Positions 32,020-42,427 of a stretch of 64,000 nt of DNA are shown piece by piece. Where the stretch lies: the NCBI GenBank assembly GCA_009763385.1, contig VDCT01000041.1, positions 248,001 to 312,000 of the forward strand, written 5' to 3'. Every line of letters starts with the position of its first letter. Positions within the stretch are counted from its first letter, which is position 1. The stretch is from Coix lacryma-jobi var. lacryma-jobi (Eukaryota > Streptophyta > Magnoliopsida > Poales > Poaceae). Made by a program: the position numbers and the translations under genes. The notes beneath the pieces were generated by a model. It did not search any database. It had not been told where the DNA came from and worked only from the letters and a program-made list of their open reading frames with translations.

Positions 32020-33396
32020 TGGTGGGTATTTTAAACGCACACAGAAAAATCCGCAAGCGCATGGATACCGATGTAGCTTTCACCCAAGAGTATTCCAGGG
32101 TATCGATTTCCACGAGGACGTGAAGTATACTAGAAGAATCAAGAACGTCCAAGAAAAAGAATGATAATGTGGGTAGAGAGAGATTTAGGGTTTTCTAAGC
32201 AGGTCTATCTAATTAAAGGCTTACTTCAACTTACTACTTCGGGACATCAGAACACTAGCGACAGAAAGGATGAGAAAGGGGCTAGGAAGCTTGTCTGATA
32301 CTACGGTCCTACAAAACACAACCCGAACGTGGTGGACTACGTCAGGCCGTGTCTGGGCGTGTCACCACCTGGGGCTACCACAACTATCGTGGGGCTGGTG
32401 GGAAACTCAGGTAAACCCTAGTTTAGACACCATGTCTACACTACCGTCTACTACTCTAATTACGTACAATAATTAAGCACTCGATACGAGGCGGAGATCT
32501 AGTAAATGAAATAAAGCAAGAACTAAAATTAAATATAAGTACTTGGAAATAGTAAATGAAGAAGACCTGGAGATTATTACTTGAAGATGAACTAGATGCT
32601 GCACCAATACAATGTCGAGGAAGATCCGACAGCTCCGATTCCTCCTCATCTCTCTCCTTCTCCTCTCTCTAATCTCTAATTACAACTAGATGAACTAGAC
32701 AACTAGAAACTAGAACTAGAACTAGATCTAATTCTAGATGAACTAGAAGAGATTCATCTAGAGGGACCTCTAGTTCTAATGAAACCCTAGTTTCTGATGT
32801 GGAGATGAATAATGAAGATGGAGATGGCCTCTTGGCGCACCTCCTGGCCTGCTTATATAGCCGAGGTGGAGTAGGGGGCTAGGAATCGCTATGTCATCGA
32901 TCCGTGTCACGTTTACAACGCTCCGTTGGATCAAACTGACTTCAGGGACGGTGGAGATGCATCCAAGGAGGCGGTGGGAGAAGAAGGTTCCAGAAGGCGG
33001 AGGCAAAATGGCCTCCGTGGCCGACTGGTCGGCGGTGGGCCCCCACCGGTCGGTCTGGCTATTGGGCCCCTGTGGCGGGCCGCCTCGTGGTGTCTTCTGG
33101 TGTATTCTAGATCCTTCTTTTGCAGGTTTCGTTGCTGAAATTAATATCTTTTCATCTAGGACTCCGAATATAGCAAATGATATGTCCGTTTCGATCGTCT
33201 CGATGAGCTCTTTGCAATGGTGCACTCCAATACATCACTTGATATACTTTTATATGGTAAAAACATGAATGTCCTACAAAACAAGTGAGAGCACCAAAAC
33301 TCGTGGAACTTGTTAGTTTCAAACCCTACAACTATGCTTTGTGATTCATTTAGTGTCATTTCATGCAATAGTTGATGGTTAATTATGAGCATTAGT
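32020..33396 (-). repeat. 5' LTR of G1
   Basis: It is read on the minus strand and matches S2 (46511-47877) and the G2 LTR (62081-63446) over its length. The TATATAAG promoter is at about 32851-32860. It contains the CTAGTT/AACTAG minisatellite (32690-32770). The outer end near 33396 lacks a clean TG and seems slightly altered ('TTGACGCTCACTAATG'). It sits inside element A gag. Confidence 0.85.
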
Positions 33397-35007
33397 GAGC
33401 GTCAACGCACACACCCAGCAAAGAAGGCCTAGCCTTCACTTCCTCCAACTCCTTCAGGGAGGCACACTCATGACAGTCACCCACCAAGTCTAGCCTACTC
33501 TTCAGCTCATCATACACCTCGATCAAAGAGGCATACTTGGTTTGCAGGGTGGAGAAGTTTGTCATGTGCATCATGCACTCCTCACACTCCTCCTCATCGA
33601 TCACCTTCACTCGGACCTAGCAAACTCAAGCTCCTTAAGCATCTCTCCCATCTTAGCCTTAAACTCGTTGCGCTCTCTAATGGCACGCTTGAGTTGCTTA
33701 TCCTGAGCCAGAACTATGTCGGCCAGGGTATCACGCTCACTAGTAAGACAATTGACTAGAGAAGAAGATGATACCTCGGAAGCATTGTGTCGTCGTCGTC
33801 GGTGTCGGCGTCCTTGTCCTGACACTTGTGGCCCTCTTCGTCCAAGGCCATGGTGCAGAAGCCCTTGGAGGAGTTGCCGAAGAAGCAGAGTCCGTTGAAT
33901 CGTTCTTCAGTCTTGTGCTCGGACCCATCGTTGCTGGAGTCACCATCGGAGTTCTTCTCAATGTCGCTGATGGAGGCGATGAAGGCCCACCGACTGGCAT
34001 CGAAAGCCTTCTCCATGTCTTCCCAGCGGTAGCTGCCCTTCTTCTTCTTCTTCTTCCCGGCCTTGTTCTCCGGCTTGCCCTTGCGCCTGGAGTTGCTGTT
34101 CATGCCGGAGAAGCTCTTGTCACGCTTGGGACAGCTCGCGATGAAGTGATCTAGATCTCCACATCCGATGCAGCCCTCACGTGCGCCACCCGCCGGCGAT
34201 TCAAGCGGTTGTTGCGAAACCGCGAGAACCGGGTGATGATGAGGGTGAGCTCGTCATCGTCCAACGCCTCCACCTGCTCCTCTGTTACTGAAAACAAAGA
34301 AGACAAAGCAAAGAGAGGTGGTGAAGCGTCAGCGGAAAGAGTCAATCCACCCTTGCCTGAGACCAAAGCTTTGGAATGTGAAGATAAGTTCTTCAGCTTG
34401 GCCTGAGTCAAGTGATCGATCTCGGTGGACTTGAGCTTGCTAAATAGCTCGTCCACGGTGAGGGTGTCATAGGATGGAGACTCTATGATGGTCGACACCT
34501 TCACCTCCCATACCTTCCGATCCAGGGCATATAGTAACTTGAGAGCCCTCTCATGATCATCATAAGGTAGGTTGGCCCGATTGCACGCATCTTGTTCACA
34601 ATCGTTTGGAAACGAGCGAACATAGCGTCAATCGTCTCTCCCTCCAACTGAACAAAGTTCTCGTATTCCCTCTTGTATGTCTCAAAGAGTCTGGTCTAGA
34701 CCTGAACGGTCCCCTCGTGATCGCTCTGAAGCTTCACCCAGATCTCTCGAGCAGTCTGAAGCTCGGAAACACGCTCGAACTCAGGAAGGGAGATGTTGGC
34801 CAAAAGCTCATTACGGGCCTTGGAGTTGGCCTCATGCTGGTCAATCTGGATCTGACCCAGACGAGCCGCAAGGACCTCGTACTCAGCATTCTCGCATATC
34901 TCCCAAACAGAAGAACTGATGCTGCTGAGATAAGCACGCATCCGAATCTTCCAATAGGGATAGTTCGCCCCATCAAAGTAGGGAGCCTTGTCGTTGCCTC
35001 GATCCAT
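33397..35007 (-). pseudogene. gag: Element A gag, N-terminal and middle parts
   Basis: It begins at ATG 35007 on the minus strand (MDRGNDKAPYFDGANYPYWK), just after the primer site. The helical capsid region follows ('LPEFERVSELQTAREIWVKL', then 'YDTLTVDELFSKLK'). A complete CCHC zinc knuckle (CIGCGDLDHFIASC) is at 34131-34172, then a Lys-rich and Asp/Ser-rich linker and coiled-coil segments ('TKYASLIEVYDELKSRLDLV') down to 33410. Frame breaks occur near 34690, 34160, 33770 and 33610. It is the same gene as A' gag (45343 onward). The G1 LTR cuts it at 33396. Confidence 0.88.
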
Positions 35008-35056
35008 GTCTCCCTTAGGATCCGAAACCGATTAAGGTAGAGAAGATCCTTTAACT

Positions 35057-35070
35057 GGCTCTGATACCAA
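35057..35070 (-). other. Primer binding site of element A
   Basis: On the minus strand it reads TTGGTATCAGAGCC, an exact match to the initiator methionine tRNA complement commonly used by Copia elements. It is one base from the LTR end. Confidence 0.92.
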
Positions 35071-35071
35071 T

Positions 35072-37172
35072 TGAAGGACCGAATTGGCGACCAGGGGGGG
35101 TGAATGGGAGCCTCAAATTTCAACTCGTGAATGATGAAGATGACCCTGTCCCGGAAAGTCACCCAAAAGCAAAACACGGGTTTGCAAGTATCCATGACCC
35201 TAGATGTAGGGTGGATGCTTCCTAGAAGCACAACGGGATACTACACAATCCAAGAAACCCAACGCAAAAGCCAGAAACCAAAATCGACAACGGACGAATG
35301 AACCACGGACGAGAACGTGTAGAGAGGCAGGCACTGACCGGACTCTGCAGTGCGTCCGGTCCAAGATGAACGGACATGTCCGGTCAGTAGAATACCGATT
35401 CTGAAAGTCTCTGTATTGGATCGGACTCACTGTGTAGATGCGTCCGGTCAACACTGAGTCCATAGTCCGGTCACACGCCGTGGCGTCCGGTCAGCAATGC
35501 GAAACCGATGAACAGTGACGCTTATGCATCCGGTCAGGCGAGACCCGAGCGTCCGGTCAAAAATCTCACAGATTGTGTCGCGAGACGTTCAAAGACCGGA
35601 CTCACCAGGGGGCGTCCGGTCATTGAACAAGCAGCGTCCGGTCACCCTGACAAAGTGTCGTTCGTTCACCGATTCGACTTGATCTCCCTCAAATCGAAAC
35701 CACTAGGGCTCAAACTTGGTGAGGGCAGTCACAAGAAGGATAGTGAGCTACTCTAAGAGATCATGGCTCGGACCTATCTCCAATCGATGAATCGAAGAGA
35801 TTCGGGGAAAAGGGGAAGAACACGATCCGAAGACAAAAATCGATCGATCTACTAGTTCATGAGGTTAGAGAGGAATTCCTTCGGTGAAGAGTTGCGCCTC
35901 AGGATCTAGAACAAGCTGGTTCAAATGGAATCGAAAACCAACTCACGACGAGCGAGAACGAAGCAAATCATCGTGAGGGGCAAAAACAAAAACGCGAAGA
36001 ACACAACGCAAAGACACAAATCGATCACGAATTCAACTGTGTCTCGAACCCACGAGACAATAGTGAGATTACGGTCTCACTTCCTCAAAATCCCAAGAAC
36101 ATAGAGGTATGATTAGCGTCTCTGCGGATCACAGGTAGCGAGGAATGATTATAACCTAAGCGAGGGCTAGAGAGAAAGAGAGCAAAGGAAATAATGGCTG
36201 CCAGGATTGGGAGAGAGGAGGGACGCCTCTCTTATTTATAGCCTAATACAATAGTCCCCTTCTACCCTAGATAGATACAAGAGCGAACAGGCTAACCCTA
36301 GGGGTATTCCAGTCCAACTCTACGAAGTCGTGATCCGACGACCATGCGCCTTCCTCATCCTTAGCTTCGCCTCGACGCAAGCCTCAGGATGCCGCCACGT
36401 GTCGTCCTGTCGATCGCGCGCCTTCCTCGTGGATAGCTTCGCCGCCGTGCCAGCCTCTCCACGCCGCCACGCGTGGACCGTCCTTTTTGGACCTCCCCCC
36501 GGTTTTGAGGCTGAAACCGGGAAACCTGTCCTCCGGCTGAGTTTTGTGGCCCAAACTCAGAGAAACCCGCGAGCCCATGTTTTGAGGCCCAAACCTGGAA
36601 AACTGTCCTCGCCGAGTTTTGAGGCCCAAACTCAGAAACCGGCCACCCTGAGTTTTGAGGCCCAAACTCGGAAAACCGTCGAGGGTAGTTTTTCGAGGCT
36701 CAACTACAAAACCGCGTCGTAGACGGGATGTGGTTCTCACACCCCGACCACCAGCACCGATGCCGATGCATGTCCAGCCTCCACGCCGGGCACAGTGCAT
36801 TCTCCTTCCTTCTCGGCCTCCCGCCAAGTGTCACGACGCCATCACCTTCCTCCCGACTCGGCCGAGGCACCGCACATCCCCATGTGCTCTCGCTCGTCGA
36901 TGCCATGTGCCAGCTACCACAGCTGGTCCTCAGGTTTCCCGGTCCGTCGGTCCAAGCCTCACGTCCGCCCTTCACCGCTCCCGGTCGGTCGGCACGGCAC
37001 GTCTCTACTTGAGTTTCACCTCACCTTCGACCAATGTCTCCGAGCTCCACACCTGCACATCAACACAGCCAAGAGACACATGTTGCCTCTCACTCCTTCC
37101 GGTGAGCCTGTTGACCGATCGCTCATCACTCAGGAGGGAACCACAAGGGCACATATCAACCTTGTGTTCGCA
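35072..37172 (-). repeat. 5' LTR of element A
   Basis: It is read on the minus strand from TGCGAACACAAGG (37172) to ...GGTCCTTCA (35072), about 2.1 kb. TATAAATAAG is at 36231-36240. The 35330-35650 part holds many copies of GCGTCCGGTC and its complement. Its homologues are bases 1-1238, 43232-45280 (A') and 51761-53455 (A''). At 37172 it abuts hAT transposase sequence. Confidence 0.9.
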
Positions 37173-37760
37173 ACTTGCTCATTTTGTTGCTGCAGTACTT
37201 GACCCAAGATACAAGCTATCAGAATACACCAGACTAGCAATTGAGGAGATATTAGTGAGGAAAATGGACCAAAAGTTTGGGCTGCTGTTAAAGCTGTGTT
37301 CATGACTTGTTTGAAGAATATTTAGGAGGGCATGGAGCAGCTAAGTGAACTAGAGAAAGGTATTTAAGCTACTCTTGTCATATTTTTATATCATTGTAAG
37401 AATAATCACTAATTGTTTCATCTCAAATTCAGAGTTGATTGAAGAATATGCTCATGGAAAAGGCAAACACAAGGCTGATTCACAATCACAGGTGGAAGCC
37501 AGGCAACAAGAACAACGCCCACCAGCACTTCCTAAAATAAATAAATATGGTGAGTTCAATGGGTTGGGCCTAACTGCTTATGCCTTAGTTATATTCTTTT
37601 GAGTAATGACTTAACTTTATCTTATTTAAATGTCAGCATGTTGGTGTTGTTTTGTTGCTGCAAGCCTCACACTAATGCCGAAGTCCTCTTGGTTGGTGCC
37701 TTGGTGGGCTCTGGGCTAGTTGTCGAAGTCTTACTGTATTAGAACTCTGAGGATTTTACA
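37173..37760 (+). pseudogene. hAT-family transposase fragment
   Basis: From 37173 the frame reads 'LAHFVAAVLDPRYKLSEY', matching the region with the DPRYK motif in hAT (RICESLEEPER/Ac-like) transposases. It goes on to 'WAAVKAVFMTCLKNI' and a stop after a shift. A second piece ('HGKGKHKADSQSQVEARQQE') at about 37450-37530 follows a possible intron. The upstream half of the gene was displaced by element A and lies outside the window. The rest up to 37760 is non-coding. The transposase cuts and pastes hAT DNA; this copy is dead. Confidence 0.65.
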
Positions 37761-37865
37761 TGTATGCCATTATGAAAAATAGCCCCCAACCCTGAGCTCA
37801 CTGAAAGATGAAAACGCGCCCCTATATCATCGTCCATCTTCGTTTTTTCCACATACCACTCCGTC
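37761..37865 (+). repeat. Left terminal inverted repeat of the Pack-MULE
   Basis: It pairs with 39932-40034 in inverted orientation at roughly 80-85% by eye, including TATATCATCGTC and ATCTTCGTTTTT blocks and ending CCACTCCGT. Confidence 0.88.
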
Positions 37866-37974
37866 TGGGTTCTGTTTGTTTTCCGCTGTTTAGGCGTCCT
37901 GACACGTGGACCCGGGCATTGAAAAAGTCCAAAATACCCTTTCGTCATTCTCTTCTCAGCAAGCAGCGCCGACC

Positions 37975-39085
37975 AATGCTGACAAGTGTGAAGTGCATGG
38001 TGGCGCAGTTCCGCGACCGCTCGTCAAGATTGAGGGCTCCAGCCTCAGCGTCGTCCAGGTGGCAACCATGGGCCGCGGCCAAGGACACGTTCGGCGTGGC
38101 TGTCGAGCTGGACGAGGAGGCGCGGCCGCGTCAAGGCCAGCAGCGAGTGGATCCTCGACTGCATCGCCCACGGCGACATCTTTGGCATCACCACCGGCTT
38201 CGGCGGCACCTCGCACCGCCGCACCAAGGACGGGCCTGCGCTCTAGGTCGAGCTGCTCAGGTACTGCTACCACGTGTCTCGTCCATCTTTGAATGCTGCT
38301 CGTCGAGGGGTCGCGCGCGCGCCATGCTCGTCCGCATCAACACCTCCTGCAGGGCTACTCGGGCATCCGCTTCGAGATCCTCGAGGTCATCACCAAGCTC
38401 ATCAACACGGGCGTGAGCCCATGCCTGCCGCTGCGGGGCACCATCACGGCGCGTCGGGCGACTCGTCCAGCTGTCCTACATCGCGGGCCTCATCACGGGC
38501 CGCCCCAACGCGCAGGCCATCACCGTCGACGGGAGGAAGGTGGACGCACGCCCGAGGGGCGTTCAAGGGGCCGACACGAGGGCGGCTTCTTCAAGCTCAA
38601 CCCAAGGAGGGCCTGGCCATCGTCAATGACACTCCGTCGAGTCGGCGCTCGCCGCCATGGTGTGCTTCGACGCCAACGTGCTGGCCGTCCTGTCCGAGGT
38701 CCTCTCCGCCGTCTTCTGCGAGGTGATGAATGGCAAGCCGAGGAGTACACCAAGGAGGTGAACGCCATGGACCCGCTGCTGAAGCCAAAGCAGGACCGGT
38801 ACGTGCTCCGCATGTCGCGCAGAGTGGCTGGGCCCGCAGATTGAGGGTCATCCGCGCCGCCACCAAGTCCATCAAGCGTGAGGTCAACTCGGTCAACGAC
38901 AACCCCGTCATCGACGTCCACCGTGGCAGGGCGCTGCACGGCGGCAACTTCCAGGACACCCCATCGGCCGTCGTGTCCATGGACAACGCCGCCTCCTCGC
39001 TGTAGCAACATCGGCAAGCTCATGTTCGCGCAGTTCTCGGAGCTGGTCAACGAGTTCTACAACAACGGGCTCACCTCGAACCTGG
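37975..39085 (+). pseudogene. PAL: Phenylalanine ammonia-lyase fragment captured by the Pack-MULE
   Basis: PAL turns phenylalanine into cinnamate, the entry step of the phenylpropanoid pathway. Recognisable blocks in order: 'VKIEGSSLSVVQVA' (about 38023), 'FGGTSHRRTKDGPAL' (about 38195), 'LLQGYSGIRFEILEVITKLI' (about 38347), the loop that forms the MIO cofactor (38446-38463), 'NPKEGLAIVND', 'VFCEVMNGK' (about 38716), 'DPLLKPKQDRYVLR', 'EVNSVNDNPVIDVHRG' (38880-38927) and 'LVNEFYNNGLTSNLA' (about 39045). An extra base sits inside the Ala-Ser-Gly triplet codons. About 35 codons between 'VMNGKPEE' and 'NAMDPLL' are missing. The N-terminus and the last ~300 residues are absent. The many frame changes show it is not functional. 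Confidence 0.9.
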
Positions 39086-39164
39086 CAAGCTCATTCCCCT
39101 TTCACTCTCTCCTCGGCTGCCCTCCCTCCCTCACCGTCATTGACGCCACGCCGCCGCCCGCCGC

Positions 39165-39555
39165 CATGCCCTTTCCGCTCTGGCTCGGTGGTTCCCCAGC
39201 GCTCCGCCTCGCTGCCCCGCGCGCCGCGCGGGCCTGCGCCCCCCTGCCTGGCTGCGCTTTGGTGGCGGGGCTGGGGCGCGGGGGGGGCTGCTCTCTGCTC
39301 CGCTGAGGCCGCCAGGTGGGGTGGCGGTGACGATGATGCGGAGGCGGAGGAGGGTCAGAGGGGAGGCGGGAGCCGCGTGCCACCGGAGAGGAGGATGAGT
39401 GGCGGGAGCGGGAACACGGCCGCCCGCGGTGGGAACGAGCGTCGAGCTGCTGGCGATTCCTGGTGTGGGGCCGAGCAACCTTAGGAAGCTCGTGGACAAT
39501 GGCTCCGAGGGCGTTGCACAACTCAAGCAGCTCTACAGGGACAAGGTTCATTAGC
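39165..39555 (+). pseudogene. Second captured host gene fragment (transit-peptide-like start and helix-hairpin-helix motif)
   Basis: ATG at 39165 starts an Ala/Pro/Arg-rich stretch (MPFPLWLGGSPALRLAAPRA) like a plastid or mitochondrial targeting peptide. After frame breaks it reads 'VELLAIPGVGPSNLRKLVDN' (about 39442-39500) and 'QLKQLYRDK' before a stop. The IPGVGP pattern resembles a helix-hairpin-helix turn. I do not recognise the parent gene with certainty. It looks like a first exon joined directly to the PAL fragment, as expected for a chimeric Pack-MULE. Confidence 0.5.
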
Positions 39556-39676
39556 TTGTGTGTCGCCATTTTTTGTATTGTGTGTTACATGTAAGATTTC
39601 GCTTGCTTCAGGGTGGGCGTACTATGTTACGCCATGGTTAGATTGGTTATAACGTTTATTGCATCAAAGAAAGCCT

Positions 39677-39756
39677 ACACTTGTAACAGAATTTCAGTCA
39701 TTGACGGAGCCTACACTTGTTACAGAATTTCAGTCATCTACAGAATTTCAGTCATC
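39677..39756 (+). repeat. Short tandem repeat in the Pack-MULE
   Basis: ACAGAATTTCAGTCAT occurs three times (about 39687, 39722 and 39739), the first two preceded by GCCTACACTTGT. It lies in the non-coding right arm before the inverted repeat. Confidence 0.85.
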
Positions 39757-39931
39757 TTGGTTCGGCCATGGCTGAGAAGAAGAGAGGAAAGAAGAGAATG
39801 AGAAGAGTGTAGAGAGCACTGTCCCTCTGCATGGCACATAGGGTAACCAAACAAGTTCACATAGATGGCAGGACCGAGGGTATTAGCGTCTTTTCTCTGC
39901 GTCGTTTGATACCGTGAGGAGCTAAAACGGA

Positions 39932-40034
39932 CGGAGTGGCATGTGGGTAAAAACGAAGATAGACGATGATATACGTGCGCATTTTCATTTTTCAGGGAGC
40001 TTAGGATTGAGGTCATTTTTCATAATGGCATACA
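39932..40034 (-). repeat. Right terminal inverted repeat of the Pack-MULE
   Basis: It is the inverted copy of 37761-37865; it ends CATAATGGCATACA at 40034. Confidence 0.88.
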
Positions 40035-40441
40035 GGAAAAAGCTCTACTACTGTGTGTCATTTGAGAACCTGAAGTCCTGAACTAGTGTCGTTGGAGACT
40101 TGGAGCTTGATATTGGTGATGTCCTGCTCCTGTAATCCTGTCTATGACTCATGACTGTATGAACTGTTGTGTCATTTGAGACCACGGGTGAAGCATGTGA
40201 TTGAAAACTGCAGCAATATGGTGTAATTTAATATCTTATATCTACAGTTCTATACAGATGCTTTGTAGTCTTTATCTGTAATGCTCAACATCGGTCCCGA
40301 AAAGATCGAACAAGAGACCGAAGACCGAATTGTCGGTCATTCAGTTTTCAGGCAAAACTTCGGTTCTCAATCCTAGAAGACCAAAATAAAAAAAAACCCG
40401 AAAAACCTGAACCAAAATTTCGGTTAAAACCGAACGCCCAG
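40035..40441 (+). mobile_element. hAT element tail
   Basis: After the Pack-MULE, AT-rich sequence leads into 40290-40441, dense in CGGT, GACCGAA and TTCGGTT words and ending AAAACCGAACGCCCAGC. This matches the subterminal repeats and ends of plant hAT elements (ends like ...CGAACGCCCACCCCTA, from memory). It belongs with the transposase fragment at 37173. The other end is outside the window. There is no gene in this stretch. Confidence 0.55.
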
Positions 40442-42427
40442 CTTGAAGCCATTGTGCTTACGCATTTTCCGGGTTTTGCCCGGCGGAGACAGACACTGAC
40501 GAGGTGTACCCGCAGATCATGCTCATGCCAGAGCCCGAGGTAGCCTCGCAGCTCGTACGATTTTTTTTCAGCACGTTTTTCGAGAAAAAAATTCCCTCTG
40601 AACTACGAGGTTCCCACTTGTGCTCTACTTGTTCGTTCATACAACAAACCGTTGTGGCGGCTGAGAAGGCAAGTTCTGGGGCTGCTGCGTCACCAATGCC
40701 AGCAGTCAGGTCCTTCTGCAAGACACTCACAGCCTCCAACAGCAGCACACACGGTGGCTTCTCCGTGCTGCACCGCCACGCTGATGAGTTCATCCCCTGT
40801 GGATCTGGGTTCTCTGGTATTAACAGAACTAGAGATTGGCGTGCTTCTGCTTAAGATTTGTCTTGGCAGGTCAGCTGATCTTCTTTGTTTTGTCGGCAAG
40901 ATATGACCCAGTCGCCTCCCACACAGGAGCTGGTGGCGAAGGATCTGCATGGCATGGACCACCGCATCTTTCTCTTAGAAGATTTGGACTCGCTCAAATG
41001 AATATTCCAAATAAATCTCAAAGGCCCACTCACACATCCATGGTATGGTGGGGGACTTTAGTTCCACATTGCTACTCTAGAAGGAGGGAGACCACCTTAT
41101 ATAGTTGACCTATCTCCAACTGGTTGAAGCTATTGAGGAGAGGCAAAGGAAGAAACCCACACGCGCGCTCGCTCGCCTCGCCTCGCCCGGCGGGGCGTGG
41201 CGTGGAGACTCGCGTAGGGCGCACAACATGCGCGTGAACGGTCCGGCCGAGGCCTTGTGGGTGCGCGACTTCCTTTTGCCACTCGATATTTTTACATGCA
41301 TGGAGAAATTGCGCTGGCCTGTTTTAGCAAGCAATTATTCTCGTATTAATGGTGATTGACTCGTACACTTTGGTAGGTTCAATCACATTAATATTGTGAT
41401 TACGCGGTTGTCTCTTTCTAAAGATATAACTGCGACGTGTGTATAAAAGAAGGACGAGACGTCGTCCTCTGCACAACATATTCTCCTCCTCCTCTGCCCT
41501 AGTGTTGCGCTGTTGCTGTCAACCCCATCCCGCCGCCGACGTGCCATCGGTGCCGGGAGAGCAGGATCTCCGAAGTCAATGTTTCCTCGCATCCCTGCAC
41601 GGAGTAGGGGACCTATAAGGTTTTTGGGAAGCGCCGTCGCGACTGCTCGCTAGACGTCTTCTTCCCTCTACGTCGACTTCGCCGATCTTCATCGACGGTC
41701 TGCTTCATCTACTCTTGCGCAAGTTCCTAGCGCCAACAACTCCACTGTAAGCATGTCTTCAACCTTACTGTTATTTTATTTCATATTCTTCATGCTATTA
41801 GCGGTGCACACCCTGGATATGTCTCGAATCATATTGCTAGTGGTAGATTATACATCTACTATGCATGTTGTTTACCCTTTCCTCATTGTCGGAATTAATT
41901 TATGCCTCACTAAATTGCTATTATTTCCAACACTTTCACGATAATTTGGGCTTTGATTTGCCATAGTTCGTACTTGTCATGTATAATATGGGGCTTATTG
42001 ATTTGTTGTTGCACCTTTACTTTCGATTGTCTTGTGTGGTGTCGATATATTCAGTATTTTTTGTTTAGATTATCCATCAGCTTCTCTATGATTCATGGCA
42101 TCTGTTATGTTAATTGGAAAACTCGATTTTTGTGCATGATGATGAATGATTGCTAACCATGCGCAAAATCTGTCTTCAGGTCAACCCTAGGAGGCATCTC
42201 CTTCAGAGTGGTTGGGGTGTTTTTGTTAGTTCCAAAAGGCTTTTGCTGGAGACACCTTCATTTTCCTCAGGTCTGTTGTGTTTCCTACCTACCCAACATG
42301 AAAGCAATTCCCTATTTGGTGCTAAGTTTCTGTTATTCCTTATGCATAAGAGAAAATGGCGAACTTCGAGTTGGTGTCTAAGCGGGCTATGAGGTGGCTG
42401 TCTAATGTACCTATCTAGCCATAACAT
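40442..42427 (+). pseudogene. ARF: Auxin response factor (ARF) gene fragment with introns
   Basis: ARFs are transcription factors that bind auxin-response elements through a B3 domain. Pieces: 'AETDTDEVYPQIMLMPEPE' (about 40488-40544); 'FCKTLTASNSSTHGGFSVLH' and 'RHADEF' (40712-40793), the start of the B3 domain; after an intron, 'TQSPPTQELVAKDLHGMD' (about 40905-40962). After a long interruption comes 'RRHLLQSGWGVFVSSKRL' (about 42190-42245), and after another intron 'ENGELRVGV' and 'KRAMRWLSNVP' (about 42353-42410). Intron positions look like those of a real ARF gene, so this is a DNA copy, not a retrocopy. Frameshifts, an insertion in the first exon and the loss of both ends make it a pseudogene. 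It may be the original local sequence that hAT entered. Confidence 0.82.
40985..42170 (+). other. Insertion or intron inside the ARF fragment, LTR-like
   Basis: This 1.2 kb stretch separates two adjacent ARF coding pieces. The first half has 'TTTAGTTCCACATTG', a word found near the start of many plant Copia LTRs, CTCGCCTCGC repeats, and TATAAAAG at about 41443-41450. It looks like a degraded LTR-type insertion of about 770 bp. The second half (41760-42170) is AT-rich and intron-like, ending CTTCAG at 42179. I found no clear ends or target duplication. Confidence 0.35.

Larger units (their letters stand above)
1976..33396 (-). mobile_element. Element G1: Gypsy (Athila-like) retrotransposon, truncated and carrying B and S8
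   Basis: G1 is read on the minus strand: LTR 32020-33396, primer site and leader 31849-32019, then gag in pieces at 17545-17664 and 1976-2536. The pieces align in order with the start of G2 (62081-64000), which shows they were one element before B (2537-17544) and S8 with E4 (17665-31848) went in. Everything after gag (pol and the 3' LTR) is missing. The left end joins element A at about 1975, so the loss probably came from a deletion that also took most of A's pol. Confidence 0.75.
1..37172 (-). mobile_element. Element A: Sirevirus-type Copia retrotransposon, split by nested insertions
   Basis: This is the outermost element of the left stack, read on the minus strand. Its 5' LTR is 35072-37172, its primer site 35057-35070 and its gag 33397-35007. 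A tail with polypurine tracts (1239-1975) leads into a 3' LTR that runs off the window at base 1. The two LTRs are clearly homologous: bases 1-1238 match about 35943-37172. Between gag and tail lies Gypsy element G1 with its own insertions. Protease, integrase, reverse transcriptase and RNase H of A are absent, so a large deletion also removed the end of G1. Assignment to Sirevirus rests on the LTR/gag type, the primer site and the multiple polypurine tracts. That the two halves are one element is inferred from order, strand and LTR similarity. Confidence 0.72.
37761..40034 (+). mobile_element. Pack-MULE-like element carrying PAL and a second gene fragment
   Basis: The ends are long terminal inverted repeats of about 103 bp (37761-37865 and 39932-40034), both starting TGTATGCCATTATGAAAAAT when read inward. 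There is no transposase inside. It holds a PAL fragment (about 37975-39085) and part of another host gene (39165-39555). Long inverted repeats around captured gene pieces define Pack-MULEs, which are common in grasses. I could not find a clear 9-bp target duplication. The element lies within hAT sequence that resumes at 40035. Confidence 0.78.

Noticed and set aside
33559..34406. Plus-strand open frames across A gag (for example 33768-34154)
   Set aside because: They are shadows of the minus-strand gag; codon pattern and homology are on the minus strand only.
37761..40034. Functional PAL gene or simple retrocopy
   Set aside because: Multiple frameshifts, an internal deletion, missing ends, terminal inverted repeats of a DNA transposon, and no poly-A tail.
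37740..40055. 9-bp target duplication around the Pack-MULE
   Set aside because: Flanks GATTTTACA and GGAAAAAGC do not match; decay or a wrong end by a base or two cannot be separated by eye.
40985..41770. Complete solo LTR inside the ARF intron
   Set aside because: LTR-like words and a TATA box are present, but I could not find TG...CA ends with a 5-bp duplication.
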